From positions 8,636,501 to 8,700,500 of the forward strand of contig CM051033.1 of NCBI GenBank assembly GCA_027627225.1: a stretch of 64,000 nucleotides of DNA. Direction: 5' to 3'. The position numbers were made by a program, and so were the translations under genes. The DNA is from Congeria kusceri. Its lineage: Eukaryota > Mollusca > Bivalvia > Myida > Dreissenidae. Below, piece after piece: positions 46,336 to 58,400 of the stretch; positions within the stretch are counted from its first letter, which is position 1; each line of letters begins with the position of its first letter. The notes beneath the pieces were generated by a model that was given only the letters and a program-made list of their open reading frames with translations, did no database searches and had not been told where the DNA came from.

Positions 46336-47639
46336 GGTAATATGTTCTGAAAAACAAAACCCATACGTTCCTATAAAACTACTAATGATGTATACACAAG
46401 TTATGTTAGATCGACATTGTGTGTGACGATGTTGTATATTTTGTCCCAAAACTGAGTGAATATACTCAACCAACAAGAAAGTATCCACTTACAGTCGGTT
46501 TAAATTTGGTTGATAATGAGGGAATAATCCATTTACTGAAAAAATGGGAAATTGTGATTTTCTGATTATAAACACGCTGCATTCGTCTGTTATATAATAA
46601 ATCGTCTGATTTACCTGTATCCACTCGTGCATGTATTATAACGGTTCTCACTTGCATTTTTACCGCCTGTGTCAGTATATATGTATATGTGTTATTGTTT
46701 TTCGATACCCATATTTAATATTTTAACAAAAATTAAGTCAGTGTAACTTTAATCAGCTTTCAATAGAATTCCAACATGTTCTGAATCTATTCCATATTTA
46801 TGGTAAAACACGAAACAAAAACATAACATCGTGAAAATATAAAAATCACATAGCAGTAACGTGTGAGTAGATGATCAATTGTCGCCCTTGGGCAATTAAA
46901 CGGTCGATTTACGTCAGTTGCAAACCTTCTTGTTTGCATGATACCAATAGCCTGGTATTGCTCGTCCATATTTAAGCACGCAATGGGAATTTCACAGGAT
47001 TTGGATGATTTCACGAACCGACCATCCACAACACAGAATCGATTGCAATGAAAACTTCACGAACATTCTTCGACAGCGGTCATCATAACAAAATAATCGG
47101 AATGCCCTCATTTCGTATGAAGTTAAACGTTGGGCATGTCAATTCTGCACTACCGTTTAACTTAATAGTTATAGGAATGGATAATTTAGTAATAAGAACT
47201 CATGAACAACTCTCAGACATGTAATAAACCTGACGTCTTTAGCCGCGCTACGTAATACACCACCATTTTCTATCACTTCTGGTAAGAATCGGTTGATGAA
47301 TTCGCAGATCATGTTCGTGCCTCGCGGCCGTGGCCTGTCAATGTATCACTACACTACCCGTATGCGGTGTTCGTTGTAAAGGCCTGCTAGCATTTGTCAA
47401 TACAAAATGGGTTGTATAAACTAATTTCAATTGATTTTATACACCATTTACGGGATCGGTTACGTTAATAAATATTAACTTGCTTTAAACGCAGTTGCTG
47501 TTTAAAAGGTGACTTATATTTCAGCTTTTAAAAGGTAAAACATTCAAAAGGTTGATATTGCTTTTGTATCTTACCCTTTGTAAAATAAAATCGATATATA
47601 AATTTCTATAATTACGAGCATACCCTGTAAACATTCATA
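46336..47639. other. Stretch without a supported gene
   Basis: 46787-47029 (minus, 80 codons) is open but unrecognised. At about 47225-47340 both strands are open: minus reads RGTNMICEFINRFLPEVIE, plus reads NLTSLAALRNTPPFS. The sequence is less AT-rich than its surroundings, so it may be another retroelement scrap or an exon. I cannot decide. Confidence 0.4.
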
Positions 47640-48145
47640 GTCGTTGTTAGATAGAAACGGAAGTAAACACCTGAAAAACATACTGATTTAACAAGAAGCT
47701 TTTGTGCGTTTTTTAACTGGAGAAATGTGAAGACAAAAATATTGAATAGCTACAGAGTTGCCAAACAAGGTTTGTTTTATAAAAAAATTTAATTAACAAA
47801 GAATATAATATTGTCTGATGTTCAGTTCGTTCAATGTATGCAATACATTAAAAACCTCATTGCAATGTTGTCAGCTTCAATGAGTATTGATTTTATGTTG
47901 TGGTTTTCATACTGAGTGCGAATTCTTGCTTCCGAATGAACTCGACAGTCAGATACGGGTCAGTTAGCTAAAAAATATTACATTTTGCAACGATCTACTG
48001 CGCGCAATGTCCTTGGCAACTGGAATTAACCACCGAGCGTACGATTTGTTTATACCTGTCATGTGATCTTTACTTAAAAATGCGCACTTCCGCCCCAGAC
48101 AGCTTTTGATTTAAACATGTTTGTTTGAATATTTGCTATTCTATA
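47640..48145. repeat. Dispersed duplicate A (matches 54064-54700)
   Basis: Collinear blocks shared in the same orientation with 54064-54700: atagaaacggaagtaaaca, aacaaggtttgtttta, the ttgcaa-gatc segment with tccttggcaac, and aaaatgcgcacttccgcc. Strongly diverged in between, so this is an old duplication or an old transposon family. Confidence 0.7.
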
Positions 48146-48238
48146 CGTGGAAACCCGATTAAACTCCGTAGTTTGAGCTTGTCTGACCGGTAGTGTGTAC
48201 CAAATTGGTACAAATGCACAACGTTAACTACCAAATGG

Positions 48239-48363
48239 AATTTGTACAGTACCTTGGCATTCCCAAGTGAATTTGTACAGTACCTTGGCATTCCCAAGTT
48301 AATTTGTACAGTACCTTGGCATTCCCAAGTGAATTTGTACAGTACCTTGGCATTCCCAAGTGA
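48239..48363. repeat. 31-bp tandem repeat, 4 units
   Basis: tttgtacagtaccttggcat starts at 48241, 48272, 48303 and 48334, each followed by tcccaagtgaa. Contains a small stem (cttgg/ccaag). Confidence 0.96.
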
Positions 48364-48524
48364 ATGGTATAGCAGTCAATATGGCAAAGCCTTTGCTAAA
48401 ATCATATACGGCCTTTGCCATGTGTGACGAAAAACTATACAACTATGCAATATTGAGCGTCTGTACATTTTAGCAAATTGTACTCATGAATACTTAATTA
48501 GACATTTCATTGGTTCTGCCTCAA

Positions 48525-48821
48525 AGACAAATAGCACATATCAACACAAAGACAAAACGCACATATCAACACAAACACAAATAGCACATATCAACACAAA
48601 GACAAATAGCACATATCAACACAAAGACAAATAGCGCATATCAACACAAAGACAAATAGCACATATCAACACAAAGACAAATAGCACATATCAACACAAA
48701 GACAAATAGCACATATCAACACAAAGACAAATAGCACATATCAACACAAAGACAAATAGCACATATCAACACAAAGACAAATAGCACATATCAACACAAA
48801 GACAAATAGCACATATCAACA
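48525..48821. repeat. 25-bp tandem repeat, about 12 units
   Basis: agacaaatagcacatatcaa plus cacaa repeats without spacers from 48525. Units 2, 3 and 5 carry point changes (aaacg, acaca, agcgc), whereas the others are nearly identical. Confidence 0.96.
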
Positions 48822-50365
48822 TGATGCTAAACTAGTTGTTAATAATTTTATTGAATACAACCTCTGCCTAACCAAGTCATGCATTTCATTTTACTATTTT
48901 ATGGAAATATTATTGTGTTGCCAACACCTGGTTTATTTTTTCGGAACTGCATACCTATATTGCTAAACACGTTTTATTACTAAAGGAGACAAACCATGGT
49001 ATAGACGGCCTGAGGGTTAAAGTTGCAAACGTAAAATATTGTGTATGCCTGCCCACTTTTTATATAATGTTTGTCACATATTTCAATTACTATTGACTAT
49101 TTTGAACGTCAATTAATAGCCTGTAGTAAGCTGGCAATTGCACAATTATGTTATATAAACTTGAATGCACGTTATATTTGTTTCATTGAATTAAGGTACG
49201 ATCTCAGACGGCCCTAACATGTCCACAGTATACCGTCTTATATGTTGAAGCTATGTCAAAATGCAATATATATACATATATATGTGTGCAATGCATCAAT
49301 ATATTAATCGTCTAACTTAATACGTAAAAGCAAACATATGAATTACAACGTTGGTAAAATAGCCAAGATAGTTGACTAAGAAACGTTCGTAACAAACTTA
49401 GCGATTTGCAGCTTTTCTAAATTTAATGATTGACATAATATGCTGAAAATCGACTGGTGATTGGGAATATTAATCTATAGAAAAAAGGTCTACAGCATTT
49501 TAAAATCAATAGAATACGCTTGACAATGTTTTCCATGAAAATAGTGGACACAGGTATTATGTAAACAAACATATTTAAAAATATAAACAGACTATTTATC
49601 ATACACTACCTTCGAAAATCATGACAAAATACGAAACGGTGTAGAATACTTTTAAAATAAAAAAAAGGTGTGATGTGAACTATCATGATTGACTATATAA
49701 ATCAAAATAATCAAATGTATTACTTATATCTGTCTTTTTTTATGTATCTGTTTGTCAGTTAGCCACAGATGTAATGGACTTCAAGTTTTTGACGGTATTT
49801 TTGATAGCAAATGATAATGAACACAGACAGGTATCGGTCTTAAATCGGAGTATTTCGAATTGTGCTCAATTATGTGGTTTAACCAAATAGCTTTTAAGAA
49901 TTTACACATCTATTCAGTAAGCAAACGCGCTATACCACAATGTCAACGCATAATACATGATTATACCGATTGTAATCTTGAATATCACTTTTAAAGCGAA
50001 CGATCAGTTCGCTCTTTTTAACTGGCGTTTTTTGGTGTAGCTGTCTAAGATTATTTTTGACCTAGATTTCTTGCGATAATTATGCAGCGGGAACATTGAA
50101 TGCCGATAGAATTGGGCAAATTTTCTAATTTAAGGTCATGCAAACTTACAACAATGGTTTAATGTATACAAAGAACTGTTGCATTCTTTTGAGAATTAAA
50201 ATGTACATAATTGTTTACATAAGCGGTTAAAATTCAGTTATAAACATATCTTCGACATACACTCTACAACATATTATAATTATGGAACAATTTTACTCAA
50301 TGTATGTCATGATGGGAATGTTCATAATCGGTGCGCTCTATATATAGCAATTTCATTGCTCCAGT
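48822..50365. other. AT-rich stretch without a recognisable gene
   Basis: No open frame, RNA gene or repeat I can support. Confidence 0.5.
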
Positions 50366-50999
50366 TCACGGGCACGACAGTCGGTCACCACGTACAATTG
50401 CCCTTTGAGCTACAACCTCCGCGCAGAGATTTAACTGTGTCCCAGCATAGCTGGTTTAAAGCCCTGCCGGCACCAAGTTCCATGTGACCATAGGCAAAAA
50501 CTTTGCGCGAAATAAAATCGTGGATAAGCACATGATAAAAACGTGAAAAACGTAAAATCCTTGCGTTGTTATGTTTACTTCTTTATTATTATTTTTTAAA
50601 CTCTTAATATATATACCTTGACCAATAACGCAACCTGTATGTGTCATTGTTATAAAACAAATAATGGTAAAAATAAAATTTTGTACAAAATACATTTTCA
50701 ATCTCCCACTATCGTCTCCGCTGAAAACTTCCAGACTGTAAGTTTTTAATTCGTAGTGGAAGTGGTATTACTGAAGAGTTCCAATGGGGAAGTATCCGCT
50801 GCGAGGAGTGCGGTTGAGCTCGCGTCACGTCTGCCTGTCAATAGTGTTAAAGTTTCTTGTGACCAGCACAAAATATTAAGTGGTAAATATCTGGTGTTGT
50901 TTTTGATAAATAAGCAAAAAGTATTAGCAAACTTGATGGAGCTTATATTTCCTATTATTTTATCATTATGTACGTTGTGACTGACTGTCGTGCCCGTGA
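50366..50999. mobile_element. 634-bp MITE-like element with ~31-bp inverted ends
   Basis: TCACGGGCACGACAGTC at the left (50366) and its exact reverse complement at the right (gactgtcgtgcccgtga, to 50999). The match extends inward with one or two changes (gtcaccacgtaca versus gtcacaacgtaca). No obvious target duplication (left flank gctccagt, right flank cataatgc). Two small open frames inside (50456-50701 minus, 50756-50980 plus) are unrecognised. Confidence 0.72.
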
Positions 51000-51462
51000 C
51001 ATAATGCTAGCGAGTACAATACACTCCAACAGGAGAGTGAATCATTCTAAAAATAGCGCGCGGATTTATAAACTTACTATGCATGTTAATTTATATTTGA
51101 ATTGTTTTATTAAGAATTATTTATAATTGCACTTGTGTGCAATACAAATGATACATGCAGTACATTATTTAATATAACTGTGTACATTTGCCTGATATAT
51201 ATAATAAGGTTCATTCGTTTTCGCTATTATTTTCTGACAGTGTTAATTTGTAAAATTTGCCTGACAAAATCATGTATCAATTATGTTTACGTAAAATGCT
51301 AGTATATAGGTTATTCATGTATCACTGGTGAAAACATGGGGCGGTATATGATCGGTTTATACACGGTATATATATTAATACTGATAGAGTTTATCTCAAA
51401 TTAACTTTAGGGCCGATACCTTTTATTATGGTGTCCTAACAAATTAGTGTCCGAGAAGTCTT

Positions 51463-51496
51463 CTTAGTAGGGACCGAAAAATACGGGGTCCGAGAA
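51463..51496. repeat. 34-bp direct repeat, left member
   Basis: cttagtagggaccgaaaa, ata/tta then ggggtccgagaa. Repeated at 52599-52632 with two differences. The pair brackets about 1.1 kb that is absent from the right arm. Confidence 0.85.
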
Positions 51497-52231
51497 GTCT
51501 CCTTAGTGTCACGAAGTGACAATTTCGATTCGAGTCCCCGTCTCTGAAAATGTTGTAGTAATAACACAAATATAAATGTTAAAGATGTTTACTAAAAATC
51601 TAAGATATATCAGCAAGGATTACACAAAGTACATGCATTACATATAATTAAACCACATGCATGCTTTAAATATAAAACCTGGATATAACACTTCATAAAA
51701 TGTCACACTGTTAGTCCGGCCGGGGTTTTGCTATTTCACACTTTATTTATTCTCTTAATTGAATCTCTTGGTATATTATTTGAAGATATGTATACACCAT
51801 TGAAGTCACATTGTTTTTCTATAAGCATTTAGATTTCCTATATTAGTCACTTTCCTTGAGTTTATATTTTCCAACGATATGTTCTCCTGCCCATACAACA
51901 TACCAGTAACGACCTTTGACTTTCGAACTTCGATCTTGAACCTTCGACCTCAGACTTATGAGCTACGATCTATAGCCTTCGACCTCAGACCCATTCAATG
52001 GATGCTCACCATCTATATAAAACATTATTTCGGTGTCTGAGAATAATGAAATGTATCACTGTCAATATCGTAACAAGTTATAGCAATAAATGTATTAACG
52101 GTAATTAACCATGCACATTATAAATGACAAAACATAAATGCCAGTTATCAAATGCTCATGTTACCATGTATGCTGATACGTAGTAAAAATAAGTACTAAT
52201 GTATTGAAAAATAGTGTTGATTTATACTTAC

Positions 52232-52517
52232 CCCAATACTCTTTTCCGTTTTAATCCTACACAGATACACTACACCATCACACTTCCTTCACAAATGTCA
52301 ACTTGGGACTACACAACCGTAAAGCAGTTATAATAATCCACTTTGGATTTAACATAACCTGCGACCCGCTTCGGGTTTTCGATATACGTCCTGCTTTACC
52401 AAGCAACAACAGCACTCTGCCCTGAACGCCACTATCAACCAGCTCGCGGTGCACTGTCAACACCCATTGTAGTTCCCAGACCATGCACAGTTCACCAGGC
52501 AATTTAGGGGTTAACAT
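52232..52517 (-). other. Possible exon with GTAAGTAT donor, no coding call
   Basis: On the minus strand a less AT-rich stretch has a 79-codon open frame (52517-52278). It is followed by attgggG/GTAAGTATAA at 52232, a good splice-donor consensus. The frame ends before the donor, so if it is an exon it would be non-coding or a 3' end. I do not recognise the peptide. Low confidence. Confidence 0.2.
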
Positions 52518-52735
52518 TTAGTGAAATATTCCATACAAAAATAAAAAAAAAGTTAGACTGGCTACAGGAAGAAATATTTACACACAGGGAACTTGACACT
52601 TAGTAGGGACCGAAAATTATGGGGTCCGAGAAATAGCGTATTATATATCCTCTTGTATTATATTTAGGGCAAAAAATGACATCTCAATATTAATTTCAAC
52701 GCCTATTGTCTTTTTAAAGACATTTCTTGTTTAAT

Positions 52736-54063
52736 TTGCGGGTAGTTATTTCATAAGTACATTAGATTAGCGTTTACTCGATTGTTATTACGAATAATAT
52801 ATAAATCATTAAAACGACCGTATAACAAGGGAAACATGCAACCACAGCCTAGCTTTAATAGAAAGCACTTTCTTACTATCGCTGACGGTCGTGACGAACT
52901 AGGGCTTTCGTTCTTTTAGAAACTGATTAGTACACTTAGTGTTTATATGTCGAATATCGCGAGACGTAAGAGTTTAACAGTAAGCAGAGTTATGGCGACA
53001 TATTATGGGACCGTTGTTATCAAATCTTTAAATTTGCGTAATTATAATAATTCGAAAACATCGTTCGTCTGACAGTCGCTTAGTAACGGATCGTTTACGG
53101 TTCATATTTCAAAACGTATATGGGAGGATAAGAATCACGTATTATTTACAGGGTACAACATAATTACTGATACATCAACATTATAAAGTAAATTTTCTGT
53201 GTTCATTTCATTAGAAACATAGCTGCTTAAATCCAAGTATTTAGGAATTCCAAATGAAATGCGATTGAGAACGGGGTTGAAATGCACGAACGATAATCTC
53301 GTTTACACTATTTTCAAAGATTATGTTTTTTTAGAAAAACATTAGCAAAAAACGAAATGAAGAACACATTGATTGATAACGTGCAGACATACATCTCAGA
53401 GTAGGATGCTTAGACAGGATACCATGTACAATTATTTTGTGTTCCAAATTTTGCCAAATATTGTCTTGTACAATGTCAAACGATTAGTATATAAGTATAC
53501 CTTGTTTCAAATATAATCAGATTTATATTAATTTTATTCTAATGTTCACGTCACTTTTAGTATGACTAGGCGTTATGGTTCACTGGGAGAAGTCATTTGA
53601 TAATAAGGGCAGTCCAAGACTGGACCGTTTCATTGGCATCAGAAAATGTAATAACGAGCGTTGTTCGCGTTAGCAGATTCCCGTAATGTTAACTCTAAAA
53701 TAAGGATTGTAGCTACATCTACTAGTTTTTCTAATAATAATAAAACATCAATTATAAATAATCGTTGCAGCTATATCAACTAACGCGGCGTCGTAAATTT
53801 TATCATGAAAACAAATTTCCATAACTTATTTTAAATGAAAGTTCTTGATTTGTGTTGGTCGTTTTAATAGTCTTCTGTTTCGGTTATCAAACTGTCTAAA
53901 CTATAATGCATGCTCAGGATACTTTCAAGGTGCTACATAATTTCTTCACATGGTAATTCAGATTACGGTTCAGTGTACATTACAAAATAACCTTATTCAT
54001 GTTGAATCTTGCAATGCCAATTATACCGCTATATGTCGCTTCACGTACATTTGGCAAGCATTC
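52736..54063. other. AT-rich stretch without a recognisable gene
   Basis: Nothing recognised on either strand. Confidence 0.5.
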
Positions 54064-54700
54064 AAGTCCCGTATTTCAATAGAAACGGAAGTAAACAGCC
54101 CAAAGTTGACTTGAATTAAGCCGGAGAATGTTCAGTTTTATTAAATCAGAATTGTGAAGATAAAAGTTTAAAATTTCAACGGATACTATACATCAAAACA
54201 AGGTTTGTTTTAATATCCAATCATCGTTTTCACGAAATGTAGTAGTGTTATATAATGTATGTATAATTAACAGTTAATTGTCGGAATTGTACGTGATTTC
54301 ATTTCTCTGAGTTTTTTGCAATTATAGTTACATCGGTAGATATCTCAATGTAATCCTTATTATCACATTCGTGGAAAAATGCATGATAGGCTTCTACTAG
54401 CGTGTTAACTACTAGGAATACAAACGTCAACAATATAAACATTCGATCTCCTGATACTTAAATATTTTATTATGCTTGTTTGAAACTACAATTTAAGAAA
54501 ACAGTAAATAATTAGTAGTATAATTCTATAGCAGTGCTCAGCTCCCTAATTGTACGGAGTTTTAGTAGTTTGCAATGATCCAAAACGCACGTACCTGTCC
54601 TTAGCAACCGCTATTGACAACCGTTAGATCTAAACCTCAAAATGCGCACTTCCGCCTTTGACCGTTTGTGATTGAAACTTGTATTTGAAAGTCCAAACGA
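54064..54700. repeat. Dispersed duplicate B (matches 47640-48145)
   Basis: Same block order as 47640-48145: aatagaaacggaagtaaaca (54079), caaaacaaggtttgtttta, ttgcaatgatcc plus tccttagcaacc, and aaaatgcgcacttccgcc (54640). Confidence 0.7.
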
Positions 54701-56247
54701 CCGAACGAAATTGATAACAATATAAAGTCAGAGTGTGTGTTTGTGGGTTTTACATTTACATTTGAATTTGACGTATTTTGATATATTATATACGCATACG
54801 TACTTCTTTTTGATTGGTGACATGGTTCGAAGCAAATGAGTGAGTGAGTAAACGGGTAAAAATTTACCAATCAAGACAAATTAATAAAAACATATTGAAT
54901 TACAAAATCTAAGGGGATGTCACTGCCGAATAGAACATCCGATTCAACTCCAAAACACCGAGTTTAAATTTCACGTGGTAAACATTCACGTAAAGTACAT
55001 CGCGATATATTATATGAAATCATTCTGACGTCATCTTTATTGATAATACTGCGAAAATAAAATGTCAACAATCGCAAACTAAACGCATATTAACTAAACG
55101 GCAACGTTTGATACTATATTTAATAAATGATGCGGTTTTATTGCGCTACATGATGCGGACATGATTTTATTTGTCACGATTTTGCTACCGCGCGTTCAAG
55201 CACGTGCATTTTACCGAACAATTTATGTGAATTTCCGAAGCTATTTTCAAAGCCGCCCATAAATTATTGCACAAAAATTTATAGTTGATTTTCCTTTATT
55301 GTTTATAAGGAAACCGCGTCTTGTGAATGGAACAAATGGGCTCACATTGGTGATATATAACCATATCCCACTTTATGTACCATAATCGTGCCTCATCGCG
55401 CTAATCAGCGAAGAGTCTGCCCAGTGAAGTGCTTATATGGTCGAGCGAGTGTCGATCCATATTTTCGGTGATTGTCCGATGATCACCGGGCATTTGCTTG
55501 AAGCGATAAATTTTATAGCCTTATCATCAAAAATGATTAATTGAATGCTACACTTTACAAGGTCGGGAAGTGCATTCTGACGCATATTGAAGAAATGTTT
55601 TAGCAATTAACTGAAACAATTTTATTTAAACATAGGACCATAACAGTTTTGTTTTTCAGTGGTGTAAATTTCTATTTTCTGCAATGATCCCGTATCAATT
55701 CTGAATAAGCTACATTTATATAAAGATATACGTTTTTTCTTTCCCTCTTATTGCATGCATAAATATGTTAGCATACATACTGATTTCAGTAAAAATATAA
55801 TAAACGCGTTTAAACTACGCTCACCTTAAGTGTAATTAGCAAACAAATTAAAATTTAATGTAGTATTGCGTTTTTAAGAAAATGATCATAATGCGACGTA
55901 TACACTCTGACTGCCCAGATAGTAATAGATGGGGTGGGGGGTCAGATAAATATCTGAAGAGTCAAGCTAAAGTTATTTTGGCAGCTGAGGAAGTTTGTCC
56001 CATATGACAAATAAATCAGTGCAAAATACTATTTATTCTCAATATTTTTTAAACAACAACAACAACAACAACAAATATTAAAGTAACAATATACCGAAAT
56101 AAACGTTCAGTTAAAAATTTCCAAAAATACAGCAGTAACAATCGCCAGTTTAGATTTTGGATTTAAGTATCATAAATATGTTTGTAATATTTATCCTGTT
56201 TATTTCCTAATTATCGCCTTATTATCACCTTATGTTTACATAATGTC
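54701..56247. other. AT-rich stretch with an (AAC)n tract
   Basis: (AAC)n at 56052-56074. No gene or element recognised elsewhere. Confidence 0.5.
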
Positions 56248-56335
56248 AATAGAACAGAACAGAACAGAACACGACATTTATTTCACCCAAGTATACAGCA
56301 TATACAATAAGGGCAATATAACAAAAACAAATATT
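56248..56335 (-). mobile_element. Possible LINE/SINE 3' tail with (GTTCT)n
   Basis: On the minus strand ttgggtgaaataaatgtcgt is followed by (gttct)4. An AATAAA next to a short 3' microsatellite resembles the tails of CR1/L2-like retroposons. No coding part is attached, and the 5' limit is unknown. Confidence 0.35.
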
Positions 56336-56428
56336 TAGTAAATTATTAACTTCCGATAATTTGAACGTTCGACAAAATATAATAAACGATATACGGCGGG
56401 TACTTCCAATGATAGGATATATACAAGG

Positions 56429-56488
<60 letters not shown>

Positions 56489-56620
56489 GTAATAATATAA
56501 TTATCATCATCATGATCATAGTCATAATCATTATAATAATCATTATAATAATCATAATCATAATCATAATCGTAATCATAATCATAATCATAATCATCAT
56601 CGTAATCATAATCATCATGT
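56429..56620. repeat. (AAT)n and (ATCATA)n microsatellites
   Basis: About 60 bp of pure AAT (56429-56488), then imperfect atcata/ataatc repeats to 56620. The low-complexity open frame 56346-56618 is an artefact. Confidence 0.97.
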
Positions 56621-57300
56621 AATCAACGTCATTATCATAGCTTTAAAGAAACAAATAATAATACAGTTCGATATGAGCACTTTTTAGCCAGCACTGTAAG
56701 AATACTTTTTTTCAGTGGTTTGTGACCTTAGTTGTGCGGTACTTTCTTTCCTTTAGCGCGCGGCGTTATAGATTGGAAATGAAACACACAAAAAAACAAC
56801 AAAAAAACAACGTGTATTACAAGTTTTACATTTGCTTCAGAAGTGTTGCCGATGCTGAAATAAAGAACTCTTAGATTGGCTACTTTTTTTTCGCGAAAAA
56901 CATAACTGTTAAGAAGTTTTAAATGCGTTATTATTTTTTCACTTGTTAAGACACATAGCACAAGCATGGAACTCTCATTAAGAGTAAACATTAATTACAA
57001 ATTAATGAATGAGGGTGACACACGGTGTTTATCCAGTGTTTACCCAGTATATTTGTGTACGACATGGATCCAGATTGGTGTATACGGCTACAATATGACA
57101 GAGGCTAGGATAAACATGCCACATAGTAAAATGTTGAAAATAAAACAAAATCCATTTAAACATAACTATAAACGGTAGTTTTATTTCAAAATAAAATCAA
57201 ACCGTGCATTTTTTCTGCCTTAAAATGATAAATAGAACAAATAGAACACAATATATTATGATACATTAAATCCTGAACTAATAAATGAACATAACCAAAA
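56621..57300. other. Stretch without a recognisable gene
   Basis: Two small open frames (56728-56991 minus, 56966-57178 plus) are unrecognised and overlap each other. No element ends seen. Confidence 0.45.
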
Positions 57301-58400
57301 ACAAGAAATGTCTTTAAAAAAGACAATCTGCGTTGAAATTAATATTGAGATGTTATTTAAAAATTACCTAAACAGACGGCCAAGATGATCGGTTACGTGA
57401 CTTCTCAGACCCCAGATTGTTTGGTCCCCACCAATCTTAGGAGAATTATTGGACCCCTGTTTTTTTTCGGGACTATAGGAAAACTTCTCGGACCCAATAG
57501 TTATTTTGAGATAAATTTATTAATTTAAAGTTGAATACAATTATCATTAATATCTATGCTGTGAATAAACCAATCATACAGCTCCATGTTTCCACCAGTG
57601 ATATATGAATAGCCAAAATAATTTAGGTTAACATAATTGTTATCTGAATTTGTCGAGCCAATTTAACAAATTAATAACGTAAGGACACAATTTAGAGAAG
57701 GATTTAAAATTATTGGGTCAGGCGAGTCTATATAGATATTTATAGTACCGGTAATATATCATTCATGTTAGTTATCTAATATAATAACGATCTGAAGTCA
57801 AATAAGCATTTAAATTTTATACTGTGCACCCTAATAAAAAGCAATAGTCAAGGAACATTCAGCGATTTTTGAAATGTTAACACTTTATTTTTTATAACGC
57901 AATCATACAAATTCATTAGACTATGACAATTTTAAATTATATAAAAGGAAATATGATATCAGGGGTTCCTGTGTATAATTAGTATTGCAAATTGTGTATT
58001 CATGCTACGCAAATAACAGTTCGACGTATTCCGAATCTTCTTTCATAACACTTTATCTATAGAAAATGTAGAATCTTTTTATAGATTAAATAACATCTAC
58101 TGCAGAAGTTGATAGAAAGATGCAATTATAAATAATCGTTAATAAATCGCAACCACAATTTTTATTCAAATTAGCAGTAAGTTTAAAATATAAATTCCTA
58201 ATTTATTGAAATGTTAAGGTTTATGATTCTCTGAACGCTATTATTGTATGCATGTACATGTATATAAAGACAGCTATACAACGGTTGCTGGCTACGCGCG
58301 CTATTTTTAGAATGACACTACTGTTTCTGGAATGTGATGATCTCGCTAGAATCAATGGGCTACATGGAAAGGCAACACTGTGAATGAGATTTATGAATGG
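57301..58400 (-). repeat. Right arm of the large inverted duplication
   Basis: Reverse-complement counterpart of 51000-52735: aacaagaaatgtctttaaaa (57301), the cttctcggaccc / agaccccag segments (57400-57495), gttaattt-type sequence, tatcactggtggaaacatgg in reverse at about 57585-57608, and cgcgcgctatttttagaatg (58295-58314). It lacks the 1.1 kb bracketed by direct repeats in the left arm. Confidence 0.78.

Larger units (their letters stand above)
51000..52735 (+). repeat. Left arm of a large diverged inverted duplication
   Basis: Blocks matching 57301-58400 in reverse complement and in the same order: ctagcgag...attctaaaaatagcgcgcg (51009-51061), ttattcatgtatcactggtg and aaacatgggg (51310-51341), gtccgagaagtc segments (51449-51500), and tcaatattaatttcaacgcc through aagacatttcttgttt (52685-52735). 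51500-52600 is extra sequence in this arm only. Confidence 0.78.

Noticed and set aside
46787..47029. 80-codon minus-strand open frame as a host exon
   Set aside because: No recognisable motif, begins at GTG, no clear splice sites. Length is not exceptional for chance.
48525..48821. CRISPR-like regular direct repeats
   Set aside because: Units abut with no unique spacers, and the window is eukaryotic. It is a minisatellite. The same applies to 1-1602.
56346..56618. Open frame of alternating Met/Ile and poly-Leu
   Set aside because: Translation of AAT/ATCATA microsatellites; not a membrane protein.
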